A DNA stretch of 64,000 nt from Azorhizobium sp965227945 (lineage in GTDB: Bacteria; Pseudomonadota; Alphaproteobacteria; Rhizobiales; Xanthobacteraceae): the NCBI GenBank assembly GCA_965227945.1, contig CBDDGQ010000006.1:1364001-1428000 (forward strand), read 5' to 3'. Positions 8,458 to 16,429 of this stretch are shown here, in pieces. The position numbers were made by a program, and so were the translations under genes. Position 1 is the first letter of the stretch, and each line of letters opens with the position of its first letter. The notes below the pieces were generated by a model. It was given only the letters and a program-made list of their open reading frames with translations. It had not been told where the DNA came from and ran no database searches.

Positions 8458-8640
8458 AACCCTCCCCCGCAAGGGGGGAGGGGACTATGGTGCACCTGAG
8501 ATCAACGGTTCCCGCTCGGTACGACGCGAACCCTCTCCCCGTGCGGGGAGTGGATTATGGTGCGCCTGAGATCGACAGTTCCGCTCGGGACGGCGCGAAC
8601 CCTCCCCCCTTGCGGGGGGGGGGCAGGGAGGGGGGTGGAA
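8458..8640. repeat. Tandem ~70-bp repeats with a GC hairpin in each unit
   Basis: Two full units (8458-8528, 71 bp; 8529-8597, 69 bp) and the start of a third (8598 onward) lie in the coaE-dnaQ gap (8356-8739). Each begins AACCCTC, contains a C-run/G-run hairpin, then TATGGTGC, CCTGAGATC and GCTCGG. The units differ at several positions, so they are not a recent perfect duplication. No gene is seen in this gap. Confidence 0.75.
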
Positions 8641-8739
8641 CGGCCGATGCCGGGCACCCGCTTGCCGGCGACGCCAGCCATCGATCGAATGGGAATCCGC
8701 TCCGGCACCCACCGGCGCCAGAAGGACGATGAACCGACC

Positions 8740-9462
8740 ATGCGCGAGATCGTGCTCGATACGGAAACCACGGGCCTGGAAGCCAACAATGGCGACCGGG
8801 TGGTGGAGATCGGCTGCGTGGAGATGGTCAACCGCATCCTCACCGGCGTGACCTATCACGTCTATATCAATCCCGAGCGCTCCATGCCGGTGGAGGCGTT
8901 CAACGTCCACGGCCTGTCGGAAGAATTTTTGTCCGACAAGGTGAAGTTCGCCGAGATCGCGGATTCCTTTCTGGAGTTCATCGGCAACGACACGCTGGTG
9001 ATCCACAATGCGGCCTTCGACATCGGCTTCCTGAATGCGGAGCTGGTGCGGTGCGGTCGCCCGGCTATCGTCCGGGACCGGGTGGTGGACACGCTGGCCC
9101 TCGCCCGCCGCAAGCATCCCGGCGCCTCCGCCAAGCTCGACGATCTGATGACCCGCTACGGCATCGACGGCTCGCGCCGGGTGAAGCACGGGGCGCTGCT
9201 GGATTCCGAATTGCTGGCGGAAGTCTATAGCGAACTGCTCGGCGGTCGGCAGGCGATGCTGGTGGGGCTGGTGGACGAAGGCGATTCTGCCGCGCCCCGT
9301 CTTGTGGTGGATGCGGTCGCCGCCCGCGCCCGCCCCGCGCCGCTGCCCGGCCGTCTCACGCAGGCCGAGGTGACCTTCCATCGCGACTTCATCTCCGGCA
9401 TGGGCGAGAAGGCGATCTGGGCGCAGTACCTGGTGGACGAGGCGCCGCAGCCGGGGGCGTGA
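8740..9462 (+). CDS. dnaQ: DNA polymerase III epsilon subunit
   Basis: 3'-5' proofreading exonuclease of the replicative polymerase. From ATG 8740 the product is 240 residues. The DEDDh active site is complete: Asp7 and Glu9 (LDTETTG), Asp94 (HNAAFDIGF), His150 and Asp155 (KHGALLDSE), with spacing as in E. coli epsilon. A longer reading frame upstream runs through the tandem repeats and looks unlike protein, so the start at 8740 is chosen; AAGGA lies 13 bases upstream. The short tail after residue 190 would carry the alpha-subunit contact. Confidence 0.95.
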   Translation: MREIVLDTETTGLEANNGDRVVEIGCVEMVNRILTGVTYHVYINPERSMPVEAFNVHGLSEEFLSDKVKFAEIADSFLEFIGNDTLVIHNAAFDIGFLNAELVRCGRPAIVRDRVVDTLALARRKHPGASAKLDDLMTRYGIDGSRRVKHGALLDSELLAEVYSELLGGRQAMLVGLVDEGDSAAPRLVVDAVAARARPAPLPGRLTQAEVTFHRDFISGMGEKAIWAQYLVDEAPQPGA

Positions 9463-9529
9463 TCCCGACCGCTCGGTGCCGCGCGTCTATTGTGCAGTGC
9501 AACAGAGTGCGCCGGAGCAAGGAGCGGAG

Positions 9530-9545
9530 TGTTTCATGTGAAACA
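9530..9545. other. parS-like site 1 (one mismatch)
   Basis: TGTTTCATGTGAAACA differs from the classic parS palindrome TGTTTCACGTGAAACA at one central base. It lies in the 309-base gap 9463-9771, where no gene is seen, about 4.3 kb from the predicted origin. Confidence 0.72.
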
Positions 9546-9590
9546 CCCTGCCGCGGCCCTGCGCCGCCGAAATCCGGCGATACAACCAAA

Positions 9591-9610
9591 AAGTGCATAA
9601 AATTGCACTT
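9591..9610. promoter_or_regulatory. Inverted repeat, possible operator
   Basis: AAGTGCA and TGCACTT form a perfect 7-bp inverted repeat around TAAAAT, inside an A+T-rich patch of the dnaQ to DUF255 gap. Both neighbouring genes end here, so it may be a protein-binding site or a weak terminator. No regulator is assigned. Confidence 0.35.
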
Positions 9611-9771
9611 CACCCGCTAAAAATCGGTCCCCAGAAACGCCCGCTGACGGGCAAATGCCCCTCTGGCCGACCCATTCTTCATCTGAATGGAAACGCCCGC
9701 CAGCGGCCTCCGGACGCCATTTGAGGGCCTATGCCTTTTGCGCGCCGCCGCTGAGCCCCCGTCCCGGCCCC

Positions 9772-11787
9772 TCAGCCGGTCATCTCCGCGATGATGCCCG
9801 CCAGGGTCTCCGGATCGGTCACCGGCAGCGAGCAGCGCTCCGCCACGCACACAAAAGCCGCCCCTTCGGCCGGGGCGCTCTCCGCCCGCGCCCGTGCCAG
9901 GCTGCCCGGGGGCAGGCCGGAGGCCTCCGCGGCGCGCACCACCACCCGGTTGAGGAAGGGCAGGCGCAGCCCCGCCTCGGCGAAGGCTTCCCGCTGCGCG
10001 CCCACCGCGACGATCTCCGCCAGCCGCAGACGGGTGTCCAGCGCGTTCAGCAGGCTGGAATGGGCGAGGGGGTTTTGTGCCGCCGCTCCCGACAGCGCGC
10101 CGATCACCCGGTCCGCCCGCGCGCGCAGATCGTCATCCCCCAGGTGCGCGGCGAGCCGCACCAGAGCATCGGCAGCCACCGCATTATAGTTCGGCAGCGC
10201 CTCGTCCAGGCTGGAGAGGGGGCGCATCACCAGCGCATCCGCATCATCCGCGGTGAGGAAATAGGCCCCCGTGGCGGGGTCCGCATAATGGGTTTCCAGC
10301 TCGGCGAGGAAGGATTGCGCATCCAGCAGCGGCGCCGGATCGCCGGTCGCCTCGTGCAAGGCGATGCCGGCGCGGGCCATGGCGGCCAGATCCGAGGCGA
10401 GGCCCGGCCGCAGCAGACGGCCGGCGCGATAGGAGTGGCCGAGGCGCCCGTCCACCACCATGGTCTGCCGCACGCCGGCAAAGGCGCGCGCGGCGAGCGC
10501 CACCCAGGCCGCCTCGCCCAGCAGCGCACCGGCCCGCGCCAGGGCCGCGATCATCAGCCCGTTCCAGTCGGCGAGGGCCTTGTCGTCGAGGCCGGGGCGC
10601 ACGCGTTTGGCCCGCGCCGCCAGCAATTTGTCCTTCAGCGGCTGCAATCGGGCCTCTTCCACCATGCTCACATCGCCCACCTTGGTGCGATTGAGGATGA
10701 TGCTGCGCTCCCAGTTGCCGTCCTCGCTCACGTCATAGAACGGGCCGAAGAAGGCGGCGTCGTCCGCGCCCAGCACGGCTTTGATCTCCGCCTTCGTCCA
10801 CACATAGAACTTGCCTTCATGCCCCTCGCTGTCGGCGTCCAGGCTGGCGGCGAAGGCCCCCTCCGGGGTCACCATCTCCCGCTCCAACCAAGCGACGGTC
10901 TCGCGGGCGCGGGCGAGGAACAGCTCGTCGCCGGTGTGGGCATAGGCCAGCGCCAGCAGCTCCAGGAGCTGGGCATTGTCGTAAAGCATCTTCTCGAAAT
11001 GGGGCACCAGCCACATCTCGTCCACGCTGTAGCGGGAGAAGCCGCCACCCAGATGGTCATAGATGCCGCCCTCGCACATGCGGTTCAGCGTGAAGGCGGC
11101 GACCGCCTTGAGCCGCGCGTCGCCGGTGCGATCACCCGCCCGCCACAGCAATTCCAGGAGGCCGGACTGGGGGAATTTCGGCGCCCCGCGCAGGCCGCCA
11201 TGGGTGCGATCGAACAGGCCGGAGATCTGCTCGGCCGCCTTGTCCAGGTCGGGCAGGGAGAGGCTCACCCGGTCCGCCGGCTTGGCGGCGTCCGAAAGGC
11301 GCGAGAGGATGGCTTCGCGATTATGGGCGATCTTGTCCGGGCTTTCGCCATAGACCTGGGACACCTGGCGCAGCACATCCATGAAGCCGGGGCGGCCATA
11401 GCGGGCGGTGTTGGGGAAATAAGTGCCACCCCAGAAGGGGGCGGCGTGGCCATCCAGGAACATGGTCAGCGGCCAGCCGCCCTGTTCGCCCAATTGGTGC
11501 AGGGCGCCCATATAGATCTGGTCCACATCGGGCCGCTCTTCGCGATCCACCTTGATGTTCACGAACAGGGCGTTCATGAGAGCGGCGACATCGCCATCCT
11601 CGAAGCTCTCATGGGCCATCACATGGCACCAATGGCAGGCGGCATAGCCCACGGACAGCAGCACCGGCTTGCCGGTGCGCTGGGCCTCCGTGAAGGCCTC
11701 GGGACCCCAGGGCCACCAATGGACCGGATTGTCCTTATGCTGGAGCAGATAGGGGCTGGTTTCGCCCCCGAGGCGATTGGCGCTCAT
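9772..11787 (-). CDS. Thioredoxin-domain DUF255 protein (YyaL family)
   Basis: The 671-residue protein begins RLGGETSPYLLQHKDNPVHWWPW, a DUF255 opening. A thioredoxin-like domain follows with the motif ACHWCH at about residues 50-55, then a long (alpha/alpha) toroid region like cellulase and N-acylglucosamine epimerase folds. Biochemical function is not established for the family. The ATG at 11787 is chosen because the preceding codons diverge from the conserved start and overlap the mnmE promoter region. It is divergent from mnmE with a 47-base gap. Confidence 0.9.
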   Translation of the reverse strand: MSANRLGGETSPYLLQHKDNPVHWWPWGPEAFTEAQRTGKPVLLSVGYAACHWCHVMAHESFEDGDVAALMNALFVNIKVDREERPDVDQIYMGALHQLGEQGGWPLTMFLDGHAAPFWGGTYFPNTARYGRPGFMDVLRQVSQVYGESPDKIAHNREAILSRLSDAAKPADRVSLSLPDLDKAAEQISGLFDRTHGGLRGAPKFPQSGLLELLWRAGDRTGDARLKAVAAFTLNRMCEGGIYDHLGGGFSRYSVDEMWLVPHFEKMLYDNAQLLELLALAYAHTGDELFLARARETVAWLEREMVTPEGAFAASLDADSEGHEGKFYVWTKAEIKAVLGADDAAFFGPFYDVSEDGNWERSIILNRTKVGDVSMVEEARLQPLKDKLLAARAKRVRPGLDDKALADWNGLMIAALARAGALLGEAAWVALAARAFAGVRQTMVVDGRLGHSYRAGRLLRPGLASDLAAMARAGIALHEATGDPAPLLDAQSFLAELETHYADPATGAYFLTADDADALVMRPLSSLDEALPNYNAVAADALVRLAAHLGDDDLRARADRVIGALSGAAAQNPLAHSSLLNALDTRLRLAEIVAVGAQREAFAEAGLRLPFLNRVVVRAAEASGLPPGSLARARAESAPAEGAAFVCVAERCSLPVTDPETLAGIIAEMTG

Positions 11788-11834
11788 GCTTCGGCTCCGT
11801 CTCGGTTCAGGTTCGCAGTGCAAAGGCCCGTTCA

Positions 11835-13142
11835 ATGACCCGTTCTTCGGACACCATCTTCGCCCTGTCCAGCGGGCGCCTGCCATCCGGGGTGGCGGTG
11901 GTGCGGATTTCCGGACCCAACGCCCGCGCCGCAGCGCTGCATCTGGCCGGCGTGGTGCCGCCCGCCCGCGTCGCCCGCTACAGCCCGTTGCATCACCCGG
12001 TGAGCGGCGCTCTGCTGGACCGGGCCCTGGTGCTGTTCTTCCCCGGCCCGCGCAGCGCCACCGGGGAGGACATGGTGGAACTGCATCTGCACGGCGGCCC
12101 GGCTGTGGTGGGTGTCGTCCTGCGAACGCTGGGCGGTCTGCCGGGGTTCCGCGCCGCCGATCCCGGTGCCTTCACCCGCAGAGCCCATGCCAATGGCAAG
12201 ATGGATCTGGCGGAGGTGGAGGGGCTGGCCGATCTCATCGCCGCCGAGACCGAAGCCCAGCGGCGGCAGGCTTTGGCACAATCGGCCGGCGCTTTGTCCC
12301 GCGCGGTGAGCGGCTGGCGCGAGCGCTTGATCCGGGCTCTGGCTTTGGTGGAAGCCACCATCGATTTCACCGATGAAGCCGACGTGCCCGAGGACCTCAC
12401 CGGCCCGGCCCTGGCGGAAACCAGCCTGCTGCGGGCCGAGATCGCCGCCGCCGTGGCCGATGGGGCGCGCGGGGAGCGGGTGCGTGATGGGCTGGTGATC
12501 GCCATCGCCGGGCCGCCCAATGCGGGCAAGTCCACCTTGCTGAACCGCCTTGCCGGGCGCGAGGCGGCCATCGTCTCCTCCACCCCGGGCACCACGCGGG
12601 ACGTGCTGGAGGTGCATCTGGATCTGGCGGGACAGGCGGTCACCCTGGTGGACACCGCCGGCCTGCGGGAGACCGAAGATGCGGTGGAAGCCGAAGGCGT
12701 GCGGCGCGCGCGGGCGCGCGCGGGGAGCGCGGATCTTGTGCTGTGGCTCGCGGACGACGGCACGCCGCCGCCGGACGATCTGGCCGGGGCGCTGGCGGTG
12801 CGGACCAAGAGCGATGCGGGGGAGGGGGCTTTTGTGCCCGGCGCCCTCGCCATTTCCGCCCGCACCGGCGCCGGCATGGAGGCGCTGCTGACGGAGATCG
12901 AACACCGCGCCGAGGCCCTCGGCGGCGGCGAGCCGGCCCTGGTCACGCGGGCGCGGCAGCGGTCTGCTTTGGCTGACGCTCTGGCGCATCTGGATGCGGC
13001 GCTGGGGCAGGGGGCTGGCGCGGAGGATCTGCTGGCGGAGCATCTGCGCCTCGCGGCCCGGTCGCTGGATGTGGTGGTGGGCCGGGTGGACGTGGAGGAC
13101 GTGCTGGACGCGCTGTTCCGCACCTTCTGCATCGGCAAATAG
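11835..13142 (+). CDS. mnmE: tRNA modification GTPase MnmE (TrmE)
   Basis: Works with MnmG to place the carboxymethylaminomethyl group on uridine 34 of certain tRNAs. The 435-residue protein has an N-terminal formyl-THF-binding domain and an inserted G domain with Walker A GPPNAGKS (about 226-233), DTAGLRET and TKSD. It ends CIGK; this Cys is required for modification. First gene of the classical mnmE-mnmG-rsmG-parA-parB block near alphaproteobacterial origins. Three parS sites follow within 120 bases of its stop. Confidence 0.96.
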   Translation: MTRSSDTIFALSSGRLPSGVAVVRISGPNARAAALHLAGVVPPARVARYSPLHHPVSGALLDRALVLFFPGPRSATGEDMVELHLHGGPAVVGVVLRTLGGLPGFRAADPGAFTRRAHANGKMDLAEVEGLADLIAAETEAQRRQALAQSAGALSRAVSGWRERLIRALALVEATIDFTDEADVPEDLTGPALAETSLLRAEIAAAVADGARGERVRDGLVIAIAGPPNAGKSTLLNRLAGREAAIVSSTPGTTRDVLEVHLDLAGQAVTLVDTAGLRETEDAVEAEGVRRARARAGSADLVLWLADDGTPPPDDLAGALAVRTKSDAGEGAFVPGALAISARTGAGMEALLTEIEHRAEALGGGEPALVTRARQRSALADALAHLDAALGQGAGAEDLLAEHLRLAARSLDVVVGRVDVEDVLDALFRTFCIGK

Positions 13143-13150
13143 GGGCGGGG

Positions 13151-13166
13151 TGTTTCACGTGAAACA
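13151..13166. other. parS site 2 (perfect)
   Basis: Exact 16-bp TGTTTCACGTGAAACA, 8 bases after the mnmE stop. Binding site for ParB in chromosome segregation. Confidence 0.93.
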
Positions 13167-13197
13167 GGGGCGGCGGCCTTGGTGGGGCATGCCGATA

Positions 13198-13213
13198 TGT
13201 TTCACGTGAAACA
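13198..13213. other. parS site 3 (perfect)
   Basis: Exact 16-bp TGTTTCACGTGAAACA, 47 bases from site 2. Confidence 0.93.
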
Positions 13214-13244
13214 GCGATCTGGAATCCGACACGCCCCCGGCCTG

Positions 13245-13260
13245 TGTTTCACGTGAAACA
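13245..13260. other. parS site 4 (perfect)
   Basis: Exact 16-bp TGTTTCACGTGAAACA, again 47 bases from the previous site. The equal spacing of sites 2, 3 and 4 is about 4.5 helical turns. Confidence 0.93.
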
Positions 13261-13385
13261 CCCCCACAGCCCCAGGGAGTAGCCGGGAGGCGCTTCGGTC
13301 CTCATGCCCCTCATGGCGCCCCGAACATGCGGCGGGCGTCCGCCGGGCACTTGGCTGCGAGCGTCATGCGGTCGGCCCGGCGTGG

Positions 13386-13408
13386 ATGGCCGGGACAAGC
13401 CCGGCCAT
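13386..13408. repeat. Dispersed palindromic repeat, copy A
   Basis: A 23-bp hairpin: arms ATGGCCGGG and CCCGGCCAT around ACAAG, in the mnmE-mnmG gap (13143-13599). The same 23 bases recur at 15609-15631. Similar palindromes are widely scattered between genes in Rhizobiales genomes. Apart from three parS sites and this repeat the gap holds nothing recognised. Confidence 0.75.
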
Positions 13409-13599
13409 GACGCACGCTCAGTTCGGCTCTGAGTGTTCCATCCCTGTGGGCCCGGCCGGTCGCCCTCCGAAGTGCGCCGAAGACGCCCGCATCGTCCTTC
13501 GCCTTGACGTCGCCGCGAAACTGCCGTTCCTGAGCGGCCAATCCCTTTCTCCGGCGGTCCGTCCGCCAAGGCGAGCCCGCGCGCGGGCCTGGACGAGCG

Positions 13600-15477
13600 A
13601 TGACCGGCACAAGTCCATATGATGTGATGGTGGTGGGCGGCGGCCATGCGGGCTGCGAAGCCGCCGCTGCTGCTGCGCGCCTCGGCGCGCGCACCGCGCT
13701 GGTGACCCACCGCGCCGACACCATCGGCGCCATGTCCTGCAATCCGGCCATCGGCGGTCTGGGCAAGGGGCATCTGGTGCGGGAGATCGATGCCCTGGAT
13801 GGCCTCATGGGCCGGGTGGCGGACCAGGGCGGCATCCAGTTCCGCGTGCTCAACCGCCGCAAGGGACCGGCGGTGCGCGGCCCCCGCGCCCAGGCGGATC
13901 GCAAGCTCTATGCCCAGGCCATGCAGGCGGCGCTCGCCGCGCAGGCCAACCTCACCATCGTGGAAGGGGAGGCGGATGATCTCACCCTCGACGCGGCCGG
14001 GCGCGTCAGCGGCCTGATCCTGAAGGACGGCCGTAGCTTCGCCTGCGGCGCCGTGGTGCTCACCACCGGCACCTTCCTCAATGGCCTGATCCATATGGGC
14101 GAGGTGCAGATCCCCGCCGGACGCATCGGCGAGGATCCGGCGCGCGGCCTGTCGGGCACGCTGGCCCGGCTGGGCCTGACGCTGGGCCGGCTGAAGACCG
14201 GCACGCCGCCGCGCCTGGATGGCCGCACCATCGATTGGGCGAGCCTGGAGATGCAGCCGGGCGATGACGAGCCGGAGGCCTTCTCGGCGCTCACCACCCA
14301 TCTGCCCAATCCCCAGGTGGCCTGCGGCATCACCCGCACCACGCCGGCCACCCATGACGTGATCCGCGCCAATCTCTCCCGCTCGGCCATGTATTCCGGC
14401 CGCATCGAGAGCACCGGGCCGCGCTATTGCCCGTCCATCGAGGACAAGGTGGTGCGCTTCGGCGATCGCGACGGCCACCAGATCTTTCTGGAGCCGGAGG
14501 GGCTGGACGATCCCACCGTCTATCCCAACGGCATTTCCACCTCGCTGCCGGAGGATGTGCAGCTTTTGGTGCTGGCCACCATTCCAGGGCTGGAGCAGGT
14601 GGTGATGTCGCGCCCCGGCTATGCCATCGAATATGACCATGTGGACCCGCGCGAGCTTGCCCCCACCTTGGAGGCCAAGCGCGCCCCGGGCCTGTTCCTG
14701 GCCGGGCAGATCAACGGCACCACCGGCTATGAGGAGGCCGCCGCCCAGGGGCTCCTGGCCGGGCTGAATGCCGCCCGCCGTGCCGGGGGCGGGGAGGGCG
14801 TGGTGATCGATCGCGCCGAAGGCTATCTCGGCGTGATGGTGGATGATCTGGTCACCCGCGGGGTGAGCGAGCCCTATCGCATGTTCACCTCGCGGGCCGA
14901 ATATCGCCTGACCTTGCGCGCCGACAATGCGGACCAGCGCCTCACCGCGCGGGGGCTGGCTTTGGGTCTGGTGGGCGCGGAGCGGGCGCGCGTGTTCGGC
15001 GCGCGGATGGAGGCGCTCGATGCGGCGCGCGATCGCGCCCGTGCGGTGAGCCTCACCCCCAATGAGGCTGCCAAGCACGGCTTGGCCCTCAACCATGACG
15101 GCCAGCGTCGCACTGCCTTCGATCTTTTGGCTTATCCCGACATCGGCCTGCCGGAGATCGCCAAGGTGTGGCCGGAGTTTTCCGCCCTCGCGCCGGCCAT
15201 CGCCGCGCAATTAGAGATCGACGCCAAATACGCGGTCTATATGGACCGCCAGGCCGCCGACATCGCCACCTTGCGCCGCGACGAGGACCTGCTGCTGCCG
15301 GAGACACTGGCCTATGAGGGGCTGCCAGGCCTGTCCAACGAACTGAAGGCGAAGCTGGCGCGGGTGCGCCCGCGCACCATCGGCCAGGCCGGCCGCATGG
15401 AGGGCATGACCCCGGCAGCCCTGGCGCTGCTGGTCACCTATGCCCGCCGGCAAGGGGCCGTGCGCGCCAGCGCGTGA
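13600..15477 (+). CDS. mnmG: tRNA uridine 34 modification enzyme MnmG (GidA)
   Basis: FAD-dependent partner of MnmE in wobble-uridine modification. The 625-residue product has the FAD-binding motif VVGGGHAGCEAA at about residues 10-21 and the family signature around GPRAQADRKLYAQAMQ. A second signature, GQINGTTGYEEAAAQGLLAG, and the C-terminal helical domain that contacts MnmE and tRNA are present. Full length with no anomalies. It would normally be followed by rsmG; here about 2.4 kb of accessory DNA intervenes. Confidence 0.96.
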   Translation: MTGTSPYDVMVVGGGHAGCEAAAAAARLGARTALVTHRADTIGAMSCNPAIGGLGKGHLVREIDALDGLMGRVADQGGIQFRVLNRRKGPAVRGPRAQADRKLYAQAMQAALAAQANLTIVEGEADDLTLDAAGRVSGLILKDGRSFACGAVVLTTGTFLNGLIHMGEVQIPAGRIGEDPARGLSGTLARLGLTLGRLKTGTPPRLDGRTIDWASLEMQPGDDEPEAFSALTTHLPNPQVACGITRTTPATHDVIRANLSRSAMYSGRIESTGPRYCPSIEDKVVRFGDRDGHQIFLEPEGLDDPTVYPNGISTSLPEDVQLLVLATIPGLEQVVMSRPGYAIEYDHVDPRELAPTLEAKRAPGLFLAGQINGTTGYEEAAAQGLLAGLNAARRAGGGEGVVIDRAEGYLGVMVDDLVTRGVSEPYRMFTSRAEYRLTLRADNADQRLTARGLALGLVGAERARVFGARMEALDAARDRARAVSLTPNEAAKHGLALNHDGQRRTAFDLLAYPDIGLPEIAKVWPEFSALAPAIAAQLEIDAKYAVYMDRQAADIATLRRDEDLLLPETLAYEGLPGLSNELKAKLARVRPRTIGQAGRMEGMTPAALALLVTYARRQGAVRASA

Positions 15478-15527
15478 GGGGCGGGGCGCGCTGGCCAAAG
15501 GCACGGCGCATTGGCCTGTCAGGTCGT

Positions 15528-15631
15528 CATGCCCGGGCTTGTTCCGCGCATCCACGCGGATCGGCCCCGGCGCTGCATGTCCGGTCTCGCACCGTCGGCC
15601 CTGCGGGGATGGCCGGGACAAGCCCGGCCAT
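15528..15631. repeat. Palindromic repeat pair, copy B with inverted relative
   Basis: The 23-bp hairpin of copy A recurs exactly at 15609-15631. A degenerate inverted relative (CATGCCCGGGCTTGTTCC) begins at 15528, so the two could pair into a larger structure. Located in the 283-base gap after mnmG, which holds no recognisable gene. Confidence 0.65.
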
Positions 15632-15760
15632 GCCGAGCCGATACCTGCCCCTCTCCTCCAATCCTCTGACGCCTGAGGGGAGGGGGCTTGCGAGCGATGA
15701 GCCGGGGACGATCTGCTGAGATCAGGCCACGCTGTGGGCCGGCGCCTCCCAGGGGGCACG

Positions 15761-16081
15761 TCACTCGAACAGGTCGGCGTGGGTTCCGGCCCGCATGAAG
15801 ATGATCTGCGCGTCGTCGATCTGGTAGATCAGCAGAAAATCGCCGCCGATGTGGCATTCGCGATGGTCTGCCCATTGGCCTTTCAAGGGATGGTCCAGCC
15901 ATTCGGCGGGGAGCGCCGCATCGTTGGCGATCAGGAGGAGCATGGCCTCTTTCAGGCGCGGCATGTCGGTGCGCCCGGCGCGGGACAGACGCTCCCAATC
16001 CTTCGTGAACGCCTTGGTGAAATCGCCCGCGCGGGGCAGCTTGGCTGGCTTCGGGTCAGCGGGCTTTTTTGTCGAGGGCAT
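15761..16081 (-). CDS. YafQ-family type II toxin (mRNA interferase)
   Basis: The 106-residue protein matches the YafQ branch of the RelE superfamily, ribosome-dependent endoribonucleases that cut mRNA in the A site. The core DHPLKGQWADHRECHIGGDF is nearly the YafQ consensus, and it ends GTHADLF. His64, His77, Asp81 and His101 align by spacing with E. coli YafQ His50, His63, Asp67 and His87, so the active site looks complete. The N-terminus is about 14 residues longer than YafQ (basic, Lys/Pro-rich). It overlaps the antitoxin gene by 26 bases and is co-transcribed with it. Confidence 0.92.
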   Translation of the reverse strand: MPSTKKPADPKPAKLPRAGDFTKAFTKDWERLSRAGRTDMPRLKEAMLLLIANDAALPAEWLDHPLKGQWADHRECHIGGDFLLIYQIDDAQIIFMRAGTHADLFE

Positions 16082-16328
16082 CGATCACGTCCCGCCCTAC
16101 GCGGAAGCGGGCCTGTCGCTCTGCCATCAGCGCGCGGGACTCGGCCATGGCCGCTTGGGTTTCGGCGTTGGGAACCTTCAGTTCCAGCGGCAAGGCCTTG
16201 TCATGGGCGATGCGGGTCAAGGTCATGCGCACCGCATCGGAAACGGTGAGCCCGAAATAATTCAGGACCGCCTCGGCCTCCGCCTTCACGTCCTCGTCGA
16301 TCCGGGCGCGCACAAAAGCAGTGGGCAT
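16056..16328 (-). CDS. RelB/DinJ-family antitoxin
   Basis: The 90-residue protein has a ribbon-helix-helix N-terminus (AFVRARIDEDVKAEAEAVL, then LTVSDAVRMTLTRIA) typical of DinJ/RelB. The C-terminal part (PNAETQAAMAESRA) would wrap the toxin. The ATG at 16328 is preceded by GGAG at good spacing. First gene of the pair; the 30-bp palindrome upstream is the likely operator for autorepression, as in other dinJ-yafQ operons. Confidence 0.92.
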   Translation of the reverse strand: MPTAFVRARIDEDVKAEAEAVLNYFGLTVSDAVRMTLTRIAHDKALPLELKVPNAETQAAMAESRALMAERQARFRVGRDVIDALDKKAR

Positions 16329-16346
16329 GGGTGTCTCCAGTCAACG

Positions 16347-16376
16347 CCTTTTGTAGCTCAATTGAGCTACAAAAGG
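16347..16376. promoter_or_regulatory. 30-bp perfect palindrome, predicted TA operator
   Basis: Every one of 15 base pairs is symmetric about the point between 16361 and 16362. The half-site reads CCTTTTGTAGCTCAA. It lies 19 bases upstream of the antitoxin ATG and is A+T-richer than its surroundings. Ribbon-helix-helix antitoxins bind such palindromes and repress their own operon; that role here is inferred. Confidence 0.8.
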
Positions 16377-16429
16377 AAGAAAGTCGGAGCGTCACCGACA
16401 CGTCCGTGCGGGACGCGCGCTGATCTCCC

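Noticed and set aside
9389..9613. A small gene in the gap after dnaQ
   Set aside because: The reading frame overlaps dnaQ, the parS-like site and the inverted repeat, has no ribosome site and shows no family similarity.
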